Shown one piece after another: positions 7,172-14,758 of a stretch of DNA of 64,000 nt. The number at the start of each line of letters is the position of its first letter. Position 1 is the stretch's first letter. The translations under genes were made by a program, and so were the position numbers. This DNA comes from Thauera humireducens (GTDB lineage: Bacteria; Pseudomonadota; Gammaproteobacteria; Burkholderiales; Rhodocyclaceae): NCBI RefSeq assembly GCF_001051995.2, contig NZ_CP014646.1, positions 558,001 to 622,000 of the forward strand, in the 5' to 3' direction. The notes beneath the pieces are model-generated. The model was given only the letters and a program-made list of their open reading frames with translations. It had not been told where the DNA came from and made no database searches.

Positions 7172-8380
7172 TCAGGAGTAGAAGGAAGGGGGCGGGTACC
7201 TGTTGTTCAGCGCCCAGTCACCGAGTTCACGCACCTTGAAGTCGAGCGGATCGTGAAGGGTGTGCACCCGCAGGTTGCGCCAGAAGCGGTCGAGGCGCAG
7301 CGCTGCGGTGGTGGAGCGTGCGCCGGTGACCTCGAAGATGCGGCTGGTGATGTCCAGCCCGCCGCGGGTGGCGGCGACCTTGGCGGTGGCGACGGCGAGT
7401 GCGACCTCGCCGCGGCCGGCCCCGGTCAGCGCCAACCCTTCGTTCCATGCGGCGTCGAACACGGTGACCGCATGGTCGGCGAGCTTGCGCGTCGATTCGA
7501 GCGCGACCCAGAAGTCACCGTAGTGGGCCAGCACGTAGGGGTCTTCCGTGACATGTGCGGCTGGCGATGCAGCCCACAGGCGCGCTTCATTGCGGGTGTA
7601 GTGGCGGGCCTCGGCGAGCGCGCCTTCGGCAATGCCGAGGAAGATGTTCACGAAGATGAGCTGCGCAAGCAGCGGGCGCAGGCAGGCGTAGGGCGAGGAC
7701 AGCGGGCCGGGATGCGACAGGATCTCGTCCTCTGCCACCGCCACGTGCTCGAACAGCGCGCTGCCGCTGTCCGTCTGGCGCTGACCCATGTTGTCCCAGT
7801 CCTCGAACAGGGTGATGCCGGCGCGGCGGGTGGGGAGCGCAGCGATGATGAGCTTGCCGTCGGCGCTGTCCTCGACGGCCGAGGCCAGCAGCATGTCGGA
7901 GTCGAGCGCGCCGGAGCAGAAGCTCTTGCGGCCCGAGAGCGCGCGTCCGCCAGGCACGCGGGTGGCGACGGTACGCTTGTCGAGCGGGTTGAGCGCGTTG
8001 CCCCAGAACCAGCCGTGCCTCGCGGTATCGCGCAGCCAGGGCTCCCATTGTGCCGGGCTGCCGAACAGGCGCACCGAGGCCAGCTGCAGGTGGTGGAATG
8101 CGAAGACGTGGCCGACGGAGCTGTCAGCACGCGCCAGTTGGCGGACGACCGAGAGCGTCTCGGCCCAGCTCGCCCCGAGGCCGCCGTACTCGATTGGAAT
8201 GCTCAGCGTGAGCAGGCCGCTGGCGCGCAACTGGTCGCGCTCGGCCTTCGGTGTGCCGCCCGCCAGGTCGCGCGCGGCAGCGGTTTCGGCAAACCGTGCG
8301 GCCAGGCGTGCCGCGATGGCGGAGGGCGGTTCCGACAAGGGGGTGTCGTGTTTGGCGGTGGTGGCGTCGGCCAGACTCAT
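7172..8380 (-). CDS. SfnB/DszC-like flavin-dependent monooxygenase
   Basis: The protein has 402 residues with an acyl-CoA dehydrogenase fold of the DszC/SfnB type. Seen: SIPIEYGGLGASWAETLSVVRQLARADSS in two adjacent pieces, FWGNALNPLDKR, then GRKSFCSGA in the beta domain, and the C-terminal family signature RFWRNLRVHTLHDP followed by LGDWALN. In characterised relatives the reduced flavin comes from a separate reductase and the substrate is an organosulfur compound. It follows sfnR by 55 bp on the same strand and is probably co-transcribed with it. It is a paralogue of the flavoproteins at 653-1969 and 3408-4676. Confidence 0.87.
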   Translation of the reverse strand: MSLADATTAKHDTPLSEPPSAIAARLAARFAETAAARDLAGGTPKAERDQLRASGLLTLSIPIEYGGLGASWAETLSVVRQLARADSSVGHVFAFHHLQLASVRLFGSPAQWEPWLRDTARHGWFWGNALNPLDKRTVATRVPGGRALSGRKSFCSGALDSDMLLASAVEDSADGKLIIAALPTRRAGITLFEDWDNMGQRQTDSGSALFEHVAVAEDEILSHPGPLSSPYACLRPLLAQLIFVNIFLGIAEGALAEARHYTRNEARLWAASPAAHVTEDPYVLAHYGDFWVALESTRKLADHAVTVFDAAWNEGLALTGAGRGEVALAVATAKVAATRGGLDITSRIFEVTGARSTTAALRLDRFWRNLRVHTLHDPLDFKVRELGDWALNNRYPPPSFYS

Positions 8381-8435
8381 GGTCGATTTTTCCTTTGTCT
8401 GCGTTCAGTTCGATTCGTGGGGAAAGCGCTCGCCC

Positions 8436-9536
8436 TCAGGCATCGGCCGCGGCCGGCGTGTCGGCCGTGCTGTCGCCGATCAGGCCGAAGCGCTTGAGCT
8501 GGGTGCGCAGGATGTTGCGCGAGATGCCCAGCTGTTTGGCCGTGCGGACCTGGTTCTCGCGGCAGTATTCGAATGCGGTGGAAAACAGCAGCTTCTCGAT
8601 GCGCTCGTAGACCTCGGGCGTGTCTTCATCGAGCAGTTGGCGCAGGCCTGCGCGCACCGCGGCGAACCCGTCGCCATCTGCGCATCCGGGCGTGACCGCA
8701 TTGGCCGCCCGCGACAGGGCGATGCCGGGCAGGCGCAGATCCCCCGTACTGATGACGCCGTTCTGGCTCACGATCAGTGCGAAGTGGACGACGTTCTCCA
8801 GTTCGCGGATGTTGCCCGGCCAGTGGTAGGACACCAGCTCCGCTGCCGCTTCCTTGCTCAAGCGCGGTGCGGGGATGTCGAGGCGCTGGCGGTAGTAGTC
8901 GATGAAGTAGTCGACCAGCGGCAGGATGTCGCCCGGGCGCTCGCGCAGCGCAGGCAATTCCACCGGTGCGACATTGAGGCGGTAATAGAGGTCGAGCCGG
9001 AAATGGCCTGCCTGAACCGCCTTCTCCAGGTTGACGTTGGTGGCCGCGACCAGGCGCACGTCAACGGCGATCGGCTTGCGCGAGCCGAGACGCACCACCT
9101 GGCGCTCCTGCAGCACGCGCAACAGCTTGACCTGCATCGCCAGGGGCAGGTCGCCGATTTCGTCGAGGAACAGCGTGCCGCCGTTAGCGGCCTCGAACCA
9201 GCCGGCGCGCGCCTGCTGGGCGCCGGTGAATGCGCCGGCCTCGTGGCCGAACAGCTCCGCCTCCACCATGTTCTCGCTGAAGGCGCCGCAATTGACCGCC
9301 ACGAAGGGGCCGTTGCGTCCGCTCTGCGCGTGGATATGGCGTGCCACCAGCTCCTTGCCGGTACCGGTTTCGCCGATGATCAGGACGTTGGCCTCGGTCG
9401 GCGCGATCAGCTCGACCTGGCGCAGCAGGCGGAGCGACTTGATGTCATGGAAGATCAGCGCCTTGGCGCGGATCGAGAGCGCACCTTGCCCTGCGTTGGG
9501 CAAGGTCAGCAGCTTTGCGGTGTTTGACTCGTGCAT
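8436..9536 (-). CDS. sfnR: Sigma-54-dependent transcriptional activator, SfnR type
   Basis: The protein has 366 residues and begins almost directly with the AAA+ domain, having no N-terminal sensor; SfnR of Pseudomonas has the same layout. Seen: Walker A GETGTGKE (55-62), the sigma-54 contact loop GAFTGA (101-106), Walker B LFLDEIGD (122-129) and a C-terminal Fis-type helix-turn-helix (about 325-352, [20 protein letters not shown]). I chose the ATG at 9536; a longer frame starting at 9635 adds a non-conserved, Pro-rich stretch. With no sensor domain, activity probably follows its own expression, for example under sulfate limitation. A matching -24/-12 promoter precedes the nearby flavoprotein operon. 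Confidence 0.88.
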   Translation of the reverse strand: MHESNTAKLLTLPNAGQGALSIRAKALIFHDIKSLRLLRQVELIAPTEANVLIIGETGTGKELVARHIHAQSGRNGPFVAVNCGAFSENMVEAELFGHEAGAFTGAQQARAGWFEAANGGTLFLDEIGDLPLAMQVKLLRVLQERQVVRLGSRKPIAVDVRLVAATNVNLEKAVQAGHFRLDLYYRLNVAPVELPALRERPGDILPLVDYFIDYYRQRLDIPAPRLSKEAAAELVSYHWPGNIRELENVVHFALIVSQNGVISTGDLRLPGIALSRAANAVTPGCADGDGFAAVRAGLRQLLDEDTPEVYERIEKLLFSTAFEYCRENQVRTAKQLGISRNILRTQLKRFGLIGDSTADTPAAADA

Positions 9537-9558
9537 GTGTTTCTCATGTGCTGAGGGA

Positions 9559-9579
9559 TCCCTGCGCCCCTGGCAGGGA
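9559..9579. repeat. Short inverted repeat ahead of sfnR
   Basis: TCCCTGC (9559-9565) and GCAGGGA (9573-9579) form a 7-bp stem with a 7-nt loop, 23 bp upstream of the sfnR start codon. It could end readthrough from the gene that stops at 9771 or form part of the sfnR leader. No other signal was recognised in 9537-9770. Confidence 0.35.
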
Positions 9580-9770
9580 CTGGATTCCGGCTCCGGGCGA
9601 CAAGCGCCGGAGGGCGGAAAGGCATTGCGCAGCACGAGCTTATTCAGGGCAGGTTGAAACCGGAACGAAGGATTTCTGCTTTGGTTTCCACGATGGTGTC
9701 GATGCCGCGATCTGCGCCTTGCATGCGATCACTGTATGTCCGGGCAATGGGTGGCGGCCCGTCGTAACGT

Positions 9771-10724
9771 TCAGTTCGGGCTCGCTTGGCGCAAGTGATC
9801 GCGTTCCATCTCCAGGAGCAAGATCTCGTGCTGAACGACCCTGAACGCCGCTTGGGCCAGCACCGTGCCGGTCATGGCGCGGTACATCGACAGCGTCGGG
9901 TCGGCTCCGCTTCGAGCAAGATCCAGCACGGCCTCGGCGGCCGCAAGTTCGGCTGCCGCCGCGGGAAGACCGTGCGTCCGCAGCGTGTCGATTCGATGCG
10001 TCAGCGTCGCCAGTTGCACCGTCAGTTCCAACCTGATGGCCGTGGCCCCTTGCTCGAGCGCCGAAAGGCAGGATGCGCGATGGCGTGCGTCGTCCGGGGA
10101 TGCGTGTTGCCACCAGCGTTTCAGCGTCTCGACGGCGGCCAACTTGGGGTGCGCGTCAGAGAGTGCTGGGGTAATTGGAGCCGCATCGGCTGCCGTTGAA
10201 GGATGCGCCAGCTGGCTGGGTGGCGCGTCTTCCATCCCGACTCGTTCGGCAAGCCGCAGGAGCGCCCGCCGCAGGTCGGTGAGTGTCAGTTCGCGATGTG
10301 CGAGCGCGTGCTGATAGTCCGCAAAAGCGCGAGCGAGGGCAGCTGATGCGGCCAGGTCGGAGGGCGTCGATTCTCCACCGAGCCGTTGCCAGGCCGCGTG
10401 CGTCTCGGCAACCGACTCCCGCGCTGCGAGTAGCACATCTTCCTTTTGCAGGGCGGTTACGAAGTGTCGTGCGACGTCGAGGGTGTGCTGCTGTCGCGCA
10501 AAGCGTTCGGCATGACTGAGGATCGATGCCTCGGCGGCAGGGGGGACACAGCGGTTAGGCACGATCTGGTCCGCTTCAAGCATGGTGACCGGGTTATGTG
10601 CGCGGAGGGGCCGCTGCCCTGCGGCGTGCACGGCGTTCTCGAGTGTGAATGGCGTATCAGCGAGGGCAACTGGCGATGCCGCCGCCGTGAGCGCGAGGAG
10701 AACGAAGGTTCTGACCCGCTTCAT
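9771..10724 (-). CDS. Exported coiled-coil protein, possibly TolC-like, linked to the sox genes
   Basis: The protein has 317 residues. The signal peptide ends near residue 22 (SPVALA-D). The rest is almost wholly alpha-helical, rich in Ala, Leu, Arg and Glu, with long stretches like RHFVTALQKEDVLLAARESV and TDLRRALLRLAERVG. This recalls the helical barrel of outer-membrane efflux proteins (TolC/OEP), but the family's usual tandem repeat and length (over 400 residues) are not met, so homology is uncertain. It overlaps the SoxW-like gene by 4 bp (ATGA), so it is co-translated with the sox operon. I know of no standard sox gene with this product. Confidence 0.6.
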   Translation of the reverse strand: MKRVRTFVLLALTAAASPVALADTPFTLENAVHAAGQRPLRAHNPVTMLEADQIVPNRCVPPAAEASILSHAERFARQQHTLDVARHFVTALQKEDVLLAARESVAETHAAWQRLGGESTPSDLAASAALARAFADYQHALAHRELTLTDLRRALLRLAERVGMEDAPPSQLAHPSTAADAAPITPALSDAHPKLAAVETLKRWWQHASPDDARHRASCLSALEQGATAIRLELTVQLATLTHRIDTLRTHGLPAAAAELAAAEAVLDLARSGADPTLSMYRAMTGTVLAQAAFRVVQHEILLLEMERDHLRQASPN

Positions 10725-11269
10725 TTCTCACCCCGTCGGCGGGCCTTGTAATGCGAGAAGCTCCCTGAAGTTGCAGCGCCGGATGCGGCGTAGTCGGCAA
10801 ACAACAGGTACTCATCCGCATTGATGGGGGCGCCGGGCAGCCGCGCAAGCTCGGTTCCATCCACGCTCAATGCAATCGAGTAGGGCGTGCCATAGGCCTT
10901 CGAGAGGCGTGCGTAGTCGCGTTCGGTGAGTGTCTGGCCGCTGGGTGACACGATCTCGTCGAGGCTGTCAGACTCGATGCGGATGATGTTGAAGTGTTCT
11001 CTGAAGGCGTCCTGCACGGCCACCTGGTTGATCACCGTGTCGTGCATGCGCTTGCAATAAGGGCATTCATCCAGCTCGAAAACGAGCAGGATGCCTCGCT
11101 TGCCCTCCCCGCGCGCGGTCTCGAGTTCGGCGCGCAGATCCCCGAAGCTGGTCTGAAAGAAGTGCTGCCCGGGATCGCGAACGGCTTGGGACTTTGCGTG
11201 CTGCGGCACCAGCATGGCGCCCAGCAGCAGCGCCATCAGGCAGAAACGTTGAAGAGCAGTGCGTGCCAT
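10721..11269 (-). CDS. soxW: Periplasmic thioredoxin-like protein (SoxW-like)
   Basis: The protein has 182 residues with an N-terminal signal peptide (about residues 1-28). The thioredoxin-like fold carries a redox motif C69-P-Y-C72 (FELDECPYCKRMH) and a cis-Pro region near GTPYSIAL. SoxW proteins in sox clusters keep the Sox carrier or c-type cytochrome cysteines reduced in the periplasm. The position straight after soxX supports that role. The C-terminal tail after the fold is short and basic. The gene is coupled by 4 bp to the exported helical protein downstream. Confidence 0.75.
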   Translation of the reverse strand: MARTALQRFCLMALLLGAMLVPQHAKSQAVRDPGQHFFQTSFGDLRAELETARGEGKRGILLVFELDECPYCKRMHDTVINQVAVQDAFREHFNIIRIESDSLDEIVSPSGQTLTERDYARLSKAYGTPYSIALSVDGTELARLPGAPINADEYLLFADYAASGAATSGSFSHYKARRRGEK

Positions 11270-11287
11270 GCTGGTGTGTCCCCGTGG

Positions 11288-11788
11288 TCAGCGTTGATGG
11301 ATGAAGACCATGACGTCGAGGATCTCGTCCTCCGTGAGGACGCTGTTGGTGCCGAACAGCGGCATGTGTGCATCAGGGTTGAAGACACGGGTGTCCCAGA
11401 TGCGCTGGTAGGTGTATTCCAGCGAAGGCGCACGCGAAGCGTAGTCCTCCAGGCTGGGGCCCACGGTTCCGCCCTTGTGCCCCGGCAGACTGTGGCACGT
11501 TGCACAGTTGCCCCAGCGGACGTCCAGGGCGATCTTTTCTCCCCGCTTGGCGTCGCCCTTCAGCGCTCCCTTGAAGCTGACCTTTTGCACCGCAGGCGGC
11601 GGCAGTTGTCCGCAAGGCAGCTCCTCGCTATGGCAGGGGTAGAGGGGCAGGAACTCGGTCAGCATCGGCGTACCCGGGATCCATTTCTCCCGGATGGCTT
11701 TCAGGCGCTCATCGGCCGCGGCTAGATGCGGCTGGAGCAGCGCCGCCGCAAGCGCCAGCGTGGCCATTCGCTTGAGTTTCTTGGTCAT
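11288..11788 (-). CDS. soxX: SoxX, monoheme c-type cytochrome of the SoxAX complex
   Basis: The protein has 166 residues with a signal peptide (cleavage near ALAAADE, about residue 25). One heme site, C95-A-T-C98-H99, is followed by GGTVGPSLEDYA and a distal methionine, M142, in the HMPLFG motif, as in SoxX. The mature N-terminal part contains two further cysteines (PCHSEELPCG). With SoxA it forms the cytochrome that couples thiosulfate oxidatively to the SoxY cysteine. It lies 13 bp downstream of soxA. Confidence 0.9.
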   Translation of the reverse strand: MTKKLKRMATLALAAALLQPHLAAADERLKAIREKWIPGTPMLTEFLPLYPCHSEELPCGQLPPPAVQKVSFKGALKGDAKRGEKIALDVRWGNCATCHSLPGHKGGTVGPSLEDYASRAPSLEYTYQRIWDTRVFNPDAHMPLFGTNSVLTEDEILDVMVFIHQR

Positions 11789-11801
11789 GGAGTGTTCTTC
11801 C

Positions 11802-12779
11802 TCACTGCTCGAGGTAATCGGTGTCCAGGTTGTACTGCTGGGTCGGAATGCTCATGGGGTAGCCGTTGGCGCTGGCTTTCAGGAACACCTCGATGGCCGT
11901 CATGCTCGGACTGCCTTCCTTGCCCTGGTGCATGCGCGAGAGCTGCTGGCAGGACCGGATCTGGTGCTGCAATGTAAATACGTGCGCCAGATCGTCACCC
12001 GGCAGTGCGTACGGGAAGTGGTAGATCGGATACTGCGCGGCGTCGCCAAAGAAGGTCGTCGGACGTTGCCCGCGCAAGTAGTTTCCGACCGAGGGCGGGG
12101 TGTGGCAGCTGGCGCAGGCGTAATGGAACTGGCCGGTGCGCTTGAAGAACAGGTCACGGCCCTTCAGGTATGCCGCCTTGAGCGGTCCCTCGGAGGCGAC
12201 ATCGACGTCCACGACGGCGCCGTCGGAGAGTGAAGCCACGTACATGTCCAGCACGGAGTTCGCCCGTGTATCGACACGCCAGTCCTGCTGTCCCAGGCGT
12301 TCGGTGGCGCATGCTTCGATCTGTGTCGGACCGACTACGACGCGGCCGAGGCGCGTGTTGAACTTGGGCAGTCTTGCGTACACGCCCTTGAGCTTCTCGC
12401 CGTTGTCGCCATGGCAGGAGGCACAGGATTGACCGTCGGCATTCTTGCGGTGGAACACCTCCCGCCCTTCGTCGATCACCAGCTCGGCATCGAGACTTTT
12501 CGTCAGCCAGCGGAAGTCCTTGAAGTTGATTTCGTGCGACTGCTTGCCGGCGGCGCGCGCCGCGGCTATCGCTGCGGCGTCCTTCCAGTTCTCATAGGTG
12601 TCTGAGTAGCGGCCGTCGCCCGAGACGTGAGGAACGGCCTTGTCGCGTCCGGGCCAGTAGTCATGCTGTACGGATGGCGCTTGACCGGCGGAGGTGGGCT
12701 GCGCCACGGCGATGCTGGTCGTAGCCCACAATGCGGCCACGAGGCCCGTCCGTGCCGCCAGCAGTGTCAGTTTCTGCAT
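11802..12779 (-). CDS. soxA: SoxA, diheme cytochrome c of the SoxAX complex
   Basis: The protein has 325 residues with a signal peptide ending near AVAQ (residue 27). Two heme motifs are visible: C119-A-S-C122-H123 and C222-A-S-C225-H226. C277, in RSCQQL, matches the cysteine that in SoxA becomes the persulfide heme ligand and active site. The length fits diheme SoxA with a C-terminal extension of about 45 residues after C277. The protein acts in the periplasm, joining thiosulfate to SoxY. The gene sits between soxZ and soxX, a common order. Confidence 0.92.
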   Translation of the reverse strand: MQKLTLLAARTGLVAALWATTSIAVAQPTSAGQAPSVQHDYWPGRDKAVPHVSGDGRYSDTYENWKDAAAIAAARAAGKQSHEINFKDFRWLTKSLDAELVIDEGREVFHRKNADGQSCASCHGDNGEKLKGVYARLPKFNTRLGRVVVGPTQIEACATERLGQQDWRVDTRANSVLDMYVASLSDGAVVDVDVASEGPLKAAYLKGRDLFFKRTGQFHYACASCHTPPSVGNYLRGQRPTTFFGDAAQYPIYHFPYALPGDDLAHVFTLQHQIRSCQQLSRMHQGKEGSPSMTAIEVFLKASANGYPMSIPTQQYNLDTDYLEQ

Positions 12780-12806
12780 TCTCGTTTTTCTCCCTGAAGC
12801 AGCGGC

Positions 12807-13124
12807 TCAGACGACCGGAAAGTCGCCGGCGTCGCTCTTGCCCTGGTTGTCTCGCCAGCGGATGCCGATCACGTCGCCGGTCTTGACACTTCGCAACTCG
12901 AAAGACACCAGTGGATTGGTCGACACCGCCTGCCCGCACTCGAGGCTGACGGCCGTCTTGCCGTTGAGGGTGACCTCGACCTCCTCGATGAAGTGCGCCG
13001 GAAGGCGGGCGCCGGTCTTCGGATCGTTGCGCTCGATCAGCATCGGATGGGCGATCAGGGTACGAACCGTGGCGACGCCGTTGTCGCCGAGTTGAATGCG
13101 GGCCTTGATGCTTGGGGTCGTCAT
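12807..13124 (-). CDS. soxZ: SoxZ, sulfur-oxidation carrier subunit
   Basis: The protein has 105 residues, the full size for SoxZ, an immunoglobulin-like beta sandwich that pairs with SoxY. It has no signal peptide, as expected, since SoxYZ is exported through the SoxY Tat signal. Seen: IAHPMLIERNDPKTG, followed by IPAHFIEEV-like strands, and a C-terminal VKTGDVIGIRWRDNQG. It lies 18 bp downstream of soxY and 27 bp upstream of soxA. Confidence 0.92.
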   Translation of the reverse strand: MTTPSIKARIQLGDNGVATVRTLIAHPMLIERNDPKTGARLPAHFIEEVEVTLNGKTAVSLECGQAVSTNPLVSFELRSVKTGDVIGIRWRDNQGKSDAGDFPVV

Positions 13125-13142
13125 GTGCTTTCTCCCTGTGTG

Positions 13143-13604
13143 TCAGCCGCCGCAGCCGCCGACGCTGACCTGGATGTGCCGGGTGCTGCTGTAGAGCTTG
13201 CCGTCCGCTCGAGCGATGACGACCACGTCCTGCGTCTTGCCGAGCTTGACGCGCAGGCTGAGCGGCGGCGCGGTGAGCTCGGTCAGCTTGTAGGCGGCCG
13301 TCAGCGCCCACGGATTGCCGGTGGCGAAAACGGCGACGTAGTCGATGTTCTCGAGCGTCGAGCGGATGGTGAGCGGGACTGCCGTGCCGTTCTCGGCGAT
13401 ATCGGGTGCGATGAGGGTCAGCGCTTCGCTCGGCTGCACCTCGGCATCAGGGAACAGCGCGGCAAGGGCCTCCTGGGTGGTCTTCGCTTCGAAGGCAGCC
13501 GCTACCCGCGCATTTGCCGTGGCTGGGGTTAGCCCGGCGAGCGCACCCAGGAGCGGCAGCAGGCTGGCGCCTGTCAGATTGCGGATCGCGTCTCGTCTTT
13601 TCAT
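13143..13604 (-). CDS. soxY: SoxY, thiosulfate-carrying protein
   Basis: The protein has 153 residues. The N-terminus KRRDAIRNL followed by a hydrophobic core is a twin-arginine signal. The protein ends in VSVGGCGG, so the swinging-arm cysteine is C151, the residue that carries sulfur intermediates during thiosulfate oxidation. It is the first gene of the soxYZAX-W unit. Upstream lies an AT-rich promoter region with a large dyad. Confidence 0.94.
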   Translation of the reverse strand: MKRRDAIRNLTGASLLPLLGALAGLTPATANARVAAAFEAKTTQEALAALFPDAEVQPSEALTLIAPDIAENGTAVPLTIRSTLENIDYVAVFATGNPWALTAAYKLTELTAPPLSLRVKLGKTQDVVVIARADGKLYSSTRHIQVSVGGCGG

Positions 13605-13660
13605 GTCAGGTTTCCTTGTGTGCGGTGTGCTGTCGTGGTGTCATGCAGTAGTAGCGGAGC

Positions 13661-13715
13661 ACTATAAGAATCTGATGAACGCAATAGAACTAATTAATTC
13701 TGCGTTCGAAATCAG
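13661..13715 (-). promoter_or_regulatory. sox operon promoter region with a dyad operator candidate
   Basis: The stretch is strikingly AT-rich compared with its surroundings. On the minus strand a TATAGT -10 element sits at 13666-13661, 57 nt before the soxY start. GAACGCA (13677-13683) and TGCGTTC (13701-13707) are exact inverted repeats around a 17-bp centre, and CTGAT/ATCAG (13672-13676 and 13711-13715) extends the symmetry. The dyad covers the -35 position, as expected for a repressor such as the ArsR-type SoxR of some sox clusters. No such regulator gene is in the window. Confidence 0.5.
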
Positions 13716-13829
13716 GAATTGCGATAAGGCTTAACGTGAAGCCGACGTCGCCGGCAGGGGGGGCGCCGGTCTGGCGCGGTGCCTCAGGCGCAAGCGTGCG
13801 AGATCACGAATCCGCTGCCCATCGACCGC

Positions 13830-14516
13830 TTAAGGTCGAACCAACGCGCGCACCTGTCCGTTCATGGCCCGCCGGGTCTGATGGCGCAGTCTTGCCAGCA
13901 CTCCGTTGCGCCCGCGTCGCGGTTCTGCGCGCGGTGGAAGGGGGCCGAGCGGAACATCGGCCGCGGTCGCACGCAATTGCGCCAGCAGCGTCAACACCAA
14001 GGGCCACGCGCCATGGCCCGAATCGACATTGATGTGTCCGGCGCGGCCGACATCGACGAGGTGGCTGCCCCAGCGTTCCGCCCAGCGTCGCGCTGCGTCG
14101 AAGCCGAGCCAGGGATCGCTGCGGCTGGCCACGAGAATGCTGGGGCAGTTGAAGCTCGTCGCCGGCAGATGTTCTGCGACGCTGGCGCCGGCCTGCTGAT
14201 CCCGCCGCAGGCCGAGCAGGTCGAAACGCTCCGGGTCCGCGGGGGCCACCAGGAGCAGACCGGCGACCTTGTGCGGGCGGTCTGCCGCGGCGACCACGCT
14301 CGCCAGGCAGCCGAAGCTGTGCGCCACGATCCACACCGCCCCCGGCGCCTCGTCGATCTCGCGTCGGACCTCACCAGCCCAGCGGGCGAGCAGGGGGTCC
14401 TCCCAGTCGATGCCGCTGACGCGACGCGCTTCGGGAACCTCCTGCTCGAGCCAGGTCTGCCAGTGCCCGGCACCGCTGCCGCGGTAGCCGGGGACGATGA
14501 GTACCGTCTGGCGCAC
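13830..14516 (-). CDS. Small alpha/beta hydrolase, RBBP9/YdeN family
   Basis: The protein has 228 residues starting at GTG 14516, which follows a good ribosome site (GAGGCGG) and begins with the first beta strand (TVLIVPGYRGSG). The catalytic triad is visible: S67 in AHSFG, D134 in SRSDPW and H161 in AGHINVDSGHG. RBBP9/YdeN proteins are serine hydrolases of unclear physiological substrate. The last 45 residues are basic and not conserved-looking. It follows the molbindin gene by 8 bp in the same operon as a sulfate-binding protein. Confidence 0.85.
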   Translation of the reverse strand: MRQTVLIVPGYRGSGAGHWQTWLEQEVPEARRVSGIDWEDPLLARWAGEVRREIDEAPGAVWIVAHSFGCLASVVAAADRPHKVAGLLLVAPADPERFDLLGLRRDQQAGASVAEHLPATSFNCPSILVASRSDPWLGFDAARRWAERWGSHLVDVGRAGHINVDSGHGAWPLVLTLLAQLRATAADVPLGPLPPRAEPRRGRNGVLARLRHQTRRAMNGQVRALVRP

Positions 14517-14524
14517 GAGCCGCC

Positions 14525-14740
14525 TCAGAGCGTCGCGATCGATACTTCGGTGGACTTCACCAGCGCCACGACTTCGGAACCGGGCTTGAGCCCAAGTTCG
14601 TCGACCGAGCGTGTGGTGATCACCGAGGTGACGATGCCCGAGGAGGTTTCGACATCTACTTCGCTGACGACGTCGCCGCGGATGATTTCCTTCACCCGCC
14701 CGCGGAACTGGTTTCGTACATTGATTGCCTGGATGGCCAT
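14525..14740 (-). CDS. Molbindin, molybdenum-pterin/oxyanion-binding protein (single TOBE domain)
   Basis: The protein has 71 residues making one Mop/TOBE domain: INVRNQFRGRVKEI, VVSEVDVETSSG, VTSVITTRSVDELGLKPGSEV and KSTEVSI. Stand-alone molbindins are cytoplasmic oligomers that bind molybdate, tungstate or sulfate-like oxyanions. The gene is 18 bp downstream of a sulfate-binding protein, which suggests an oxyanion-handling unit. No molybdate transporter is present. Confidence 0.9.
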   Translation of the reverse strand: MAIQAINVRNQFRGRVKEIIRGDVVSEVDVETSSGIVTSVITTRSVDELGLKPGSEVVALVKSTEVSIATL

Positions 14741-14758
14741 GCTTTTTCTCCGTTCTGC

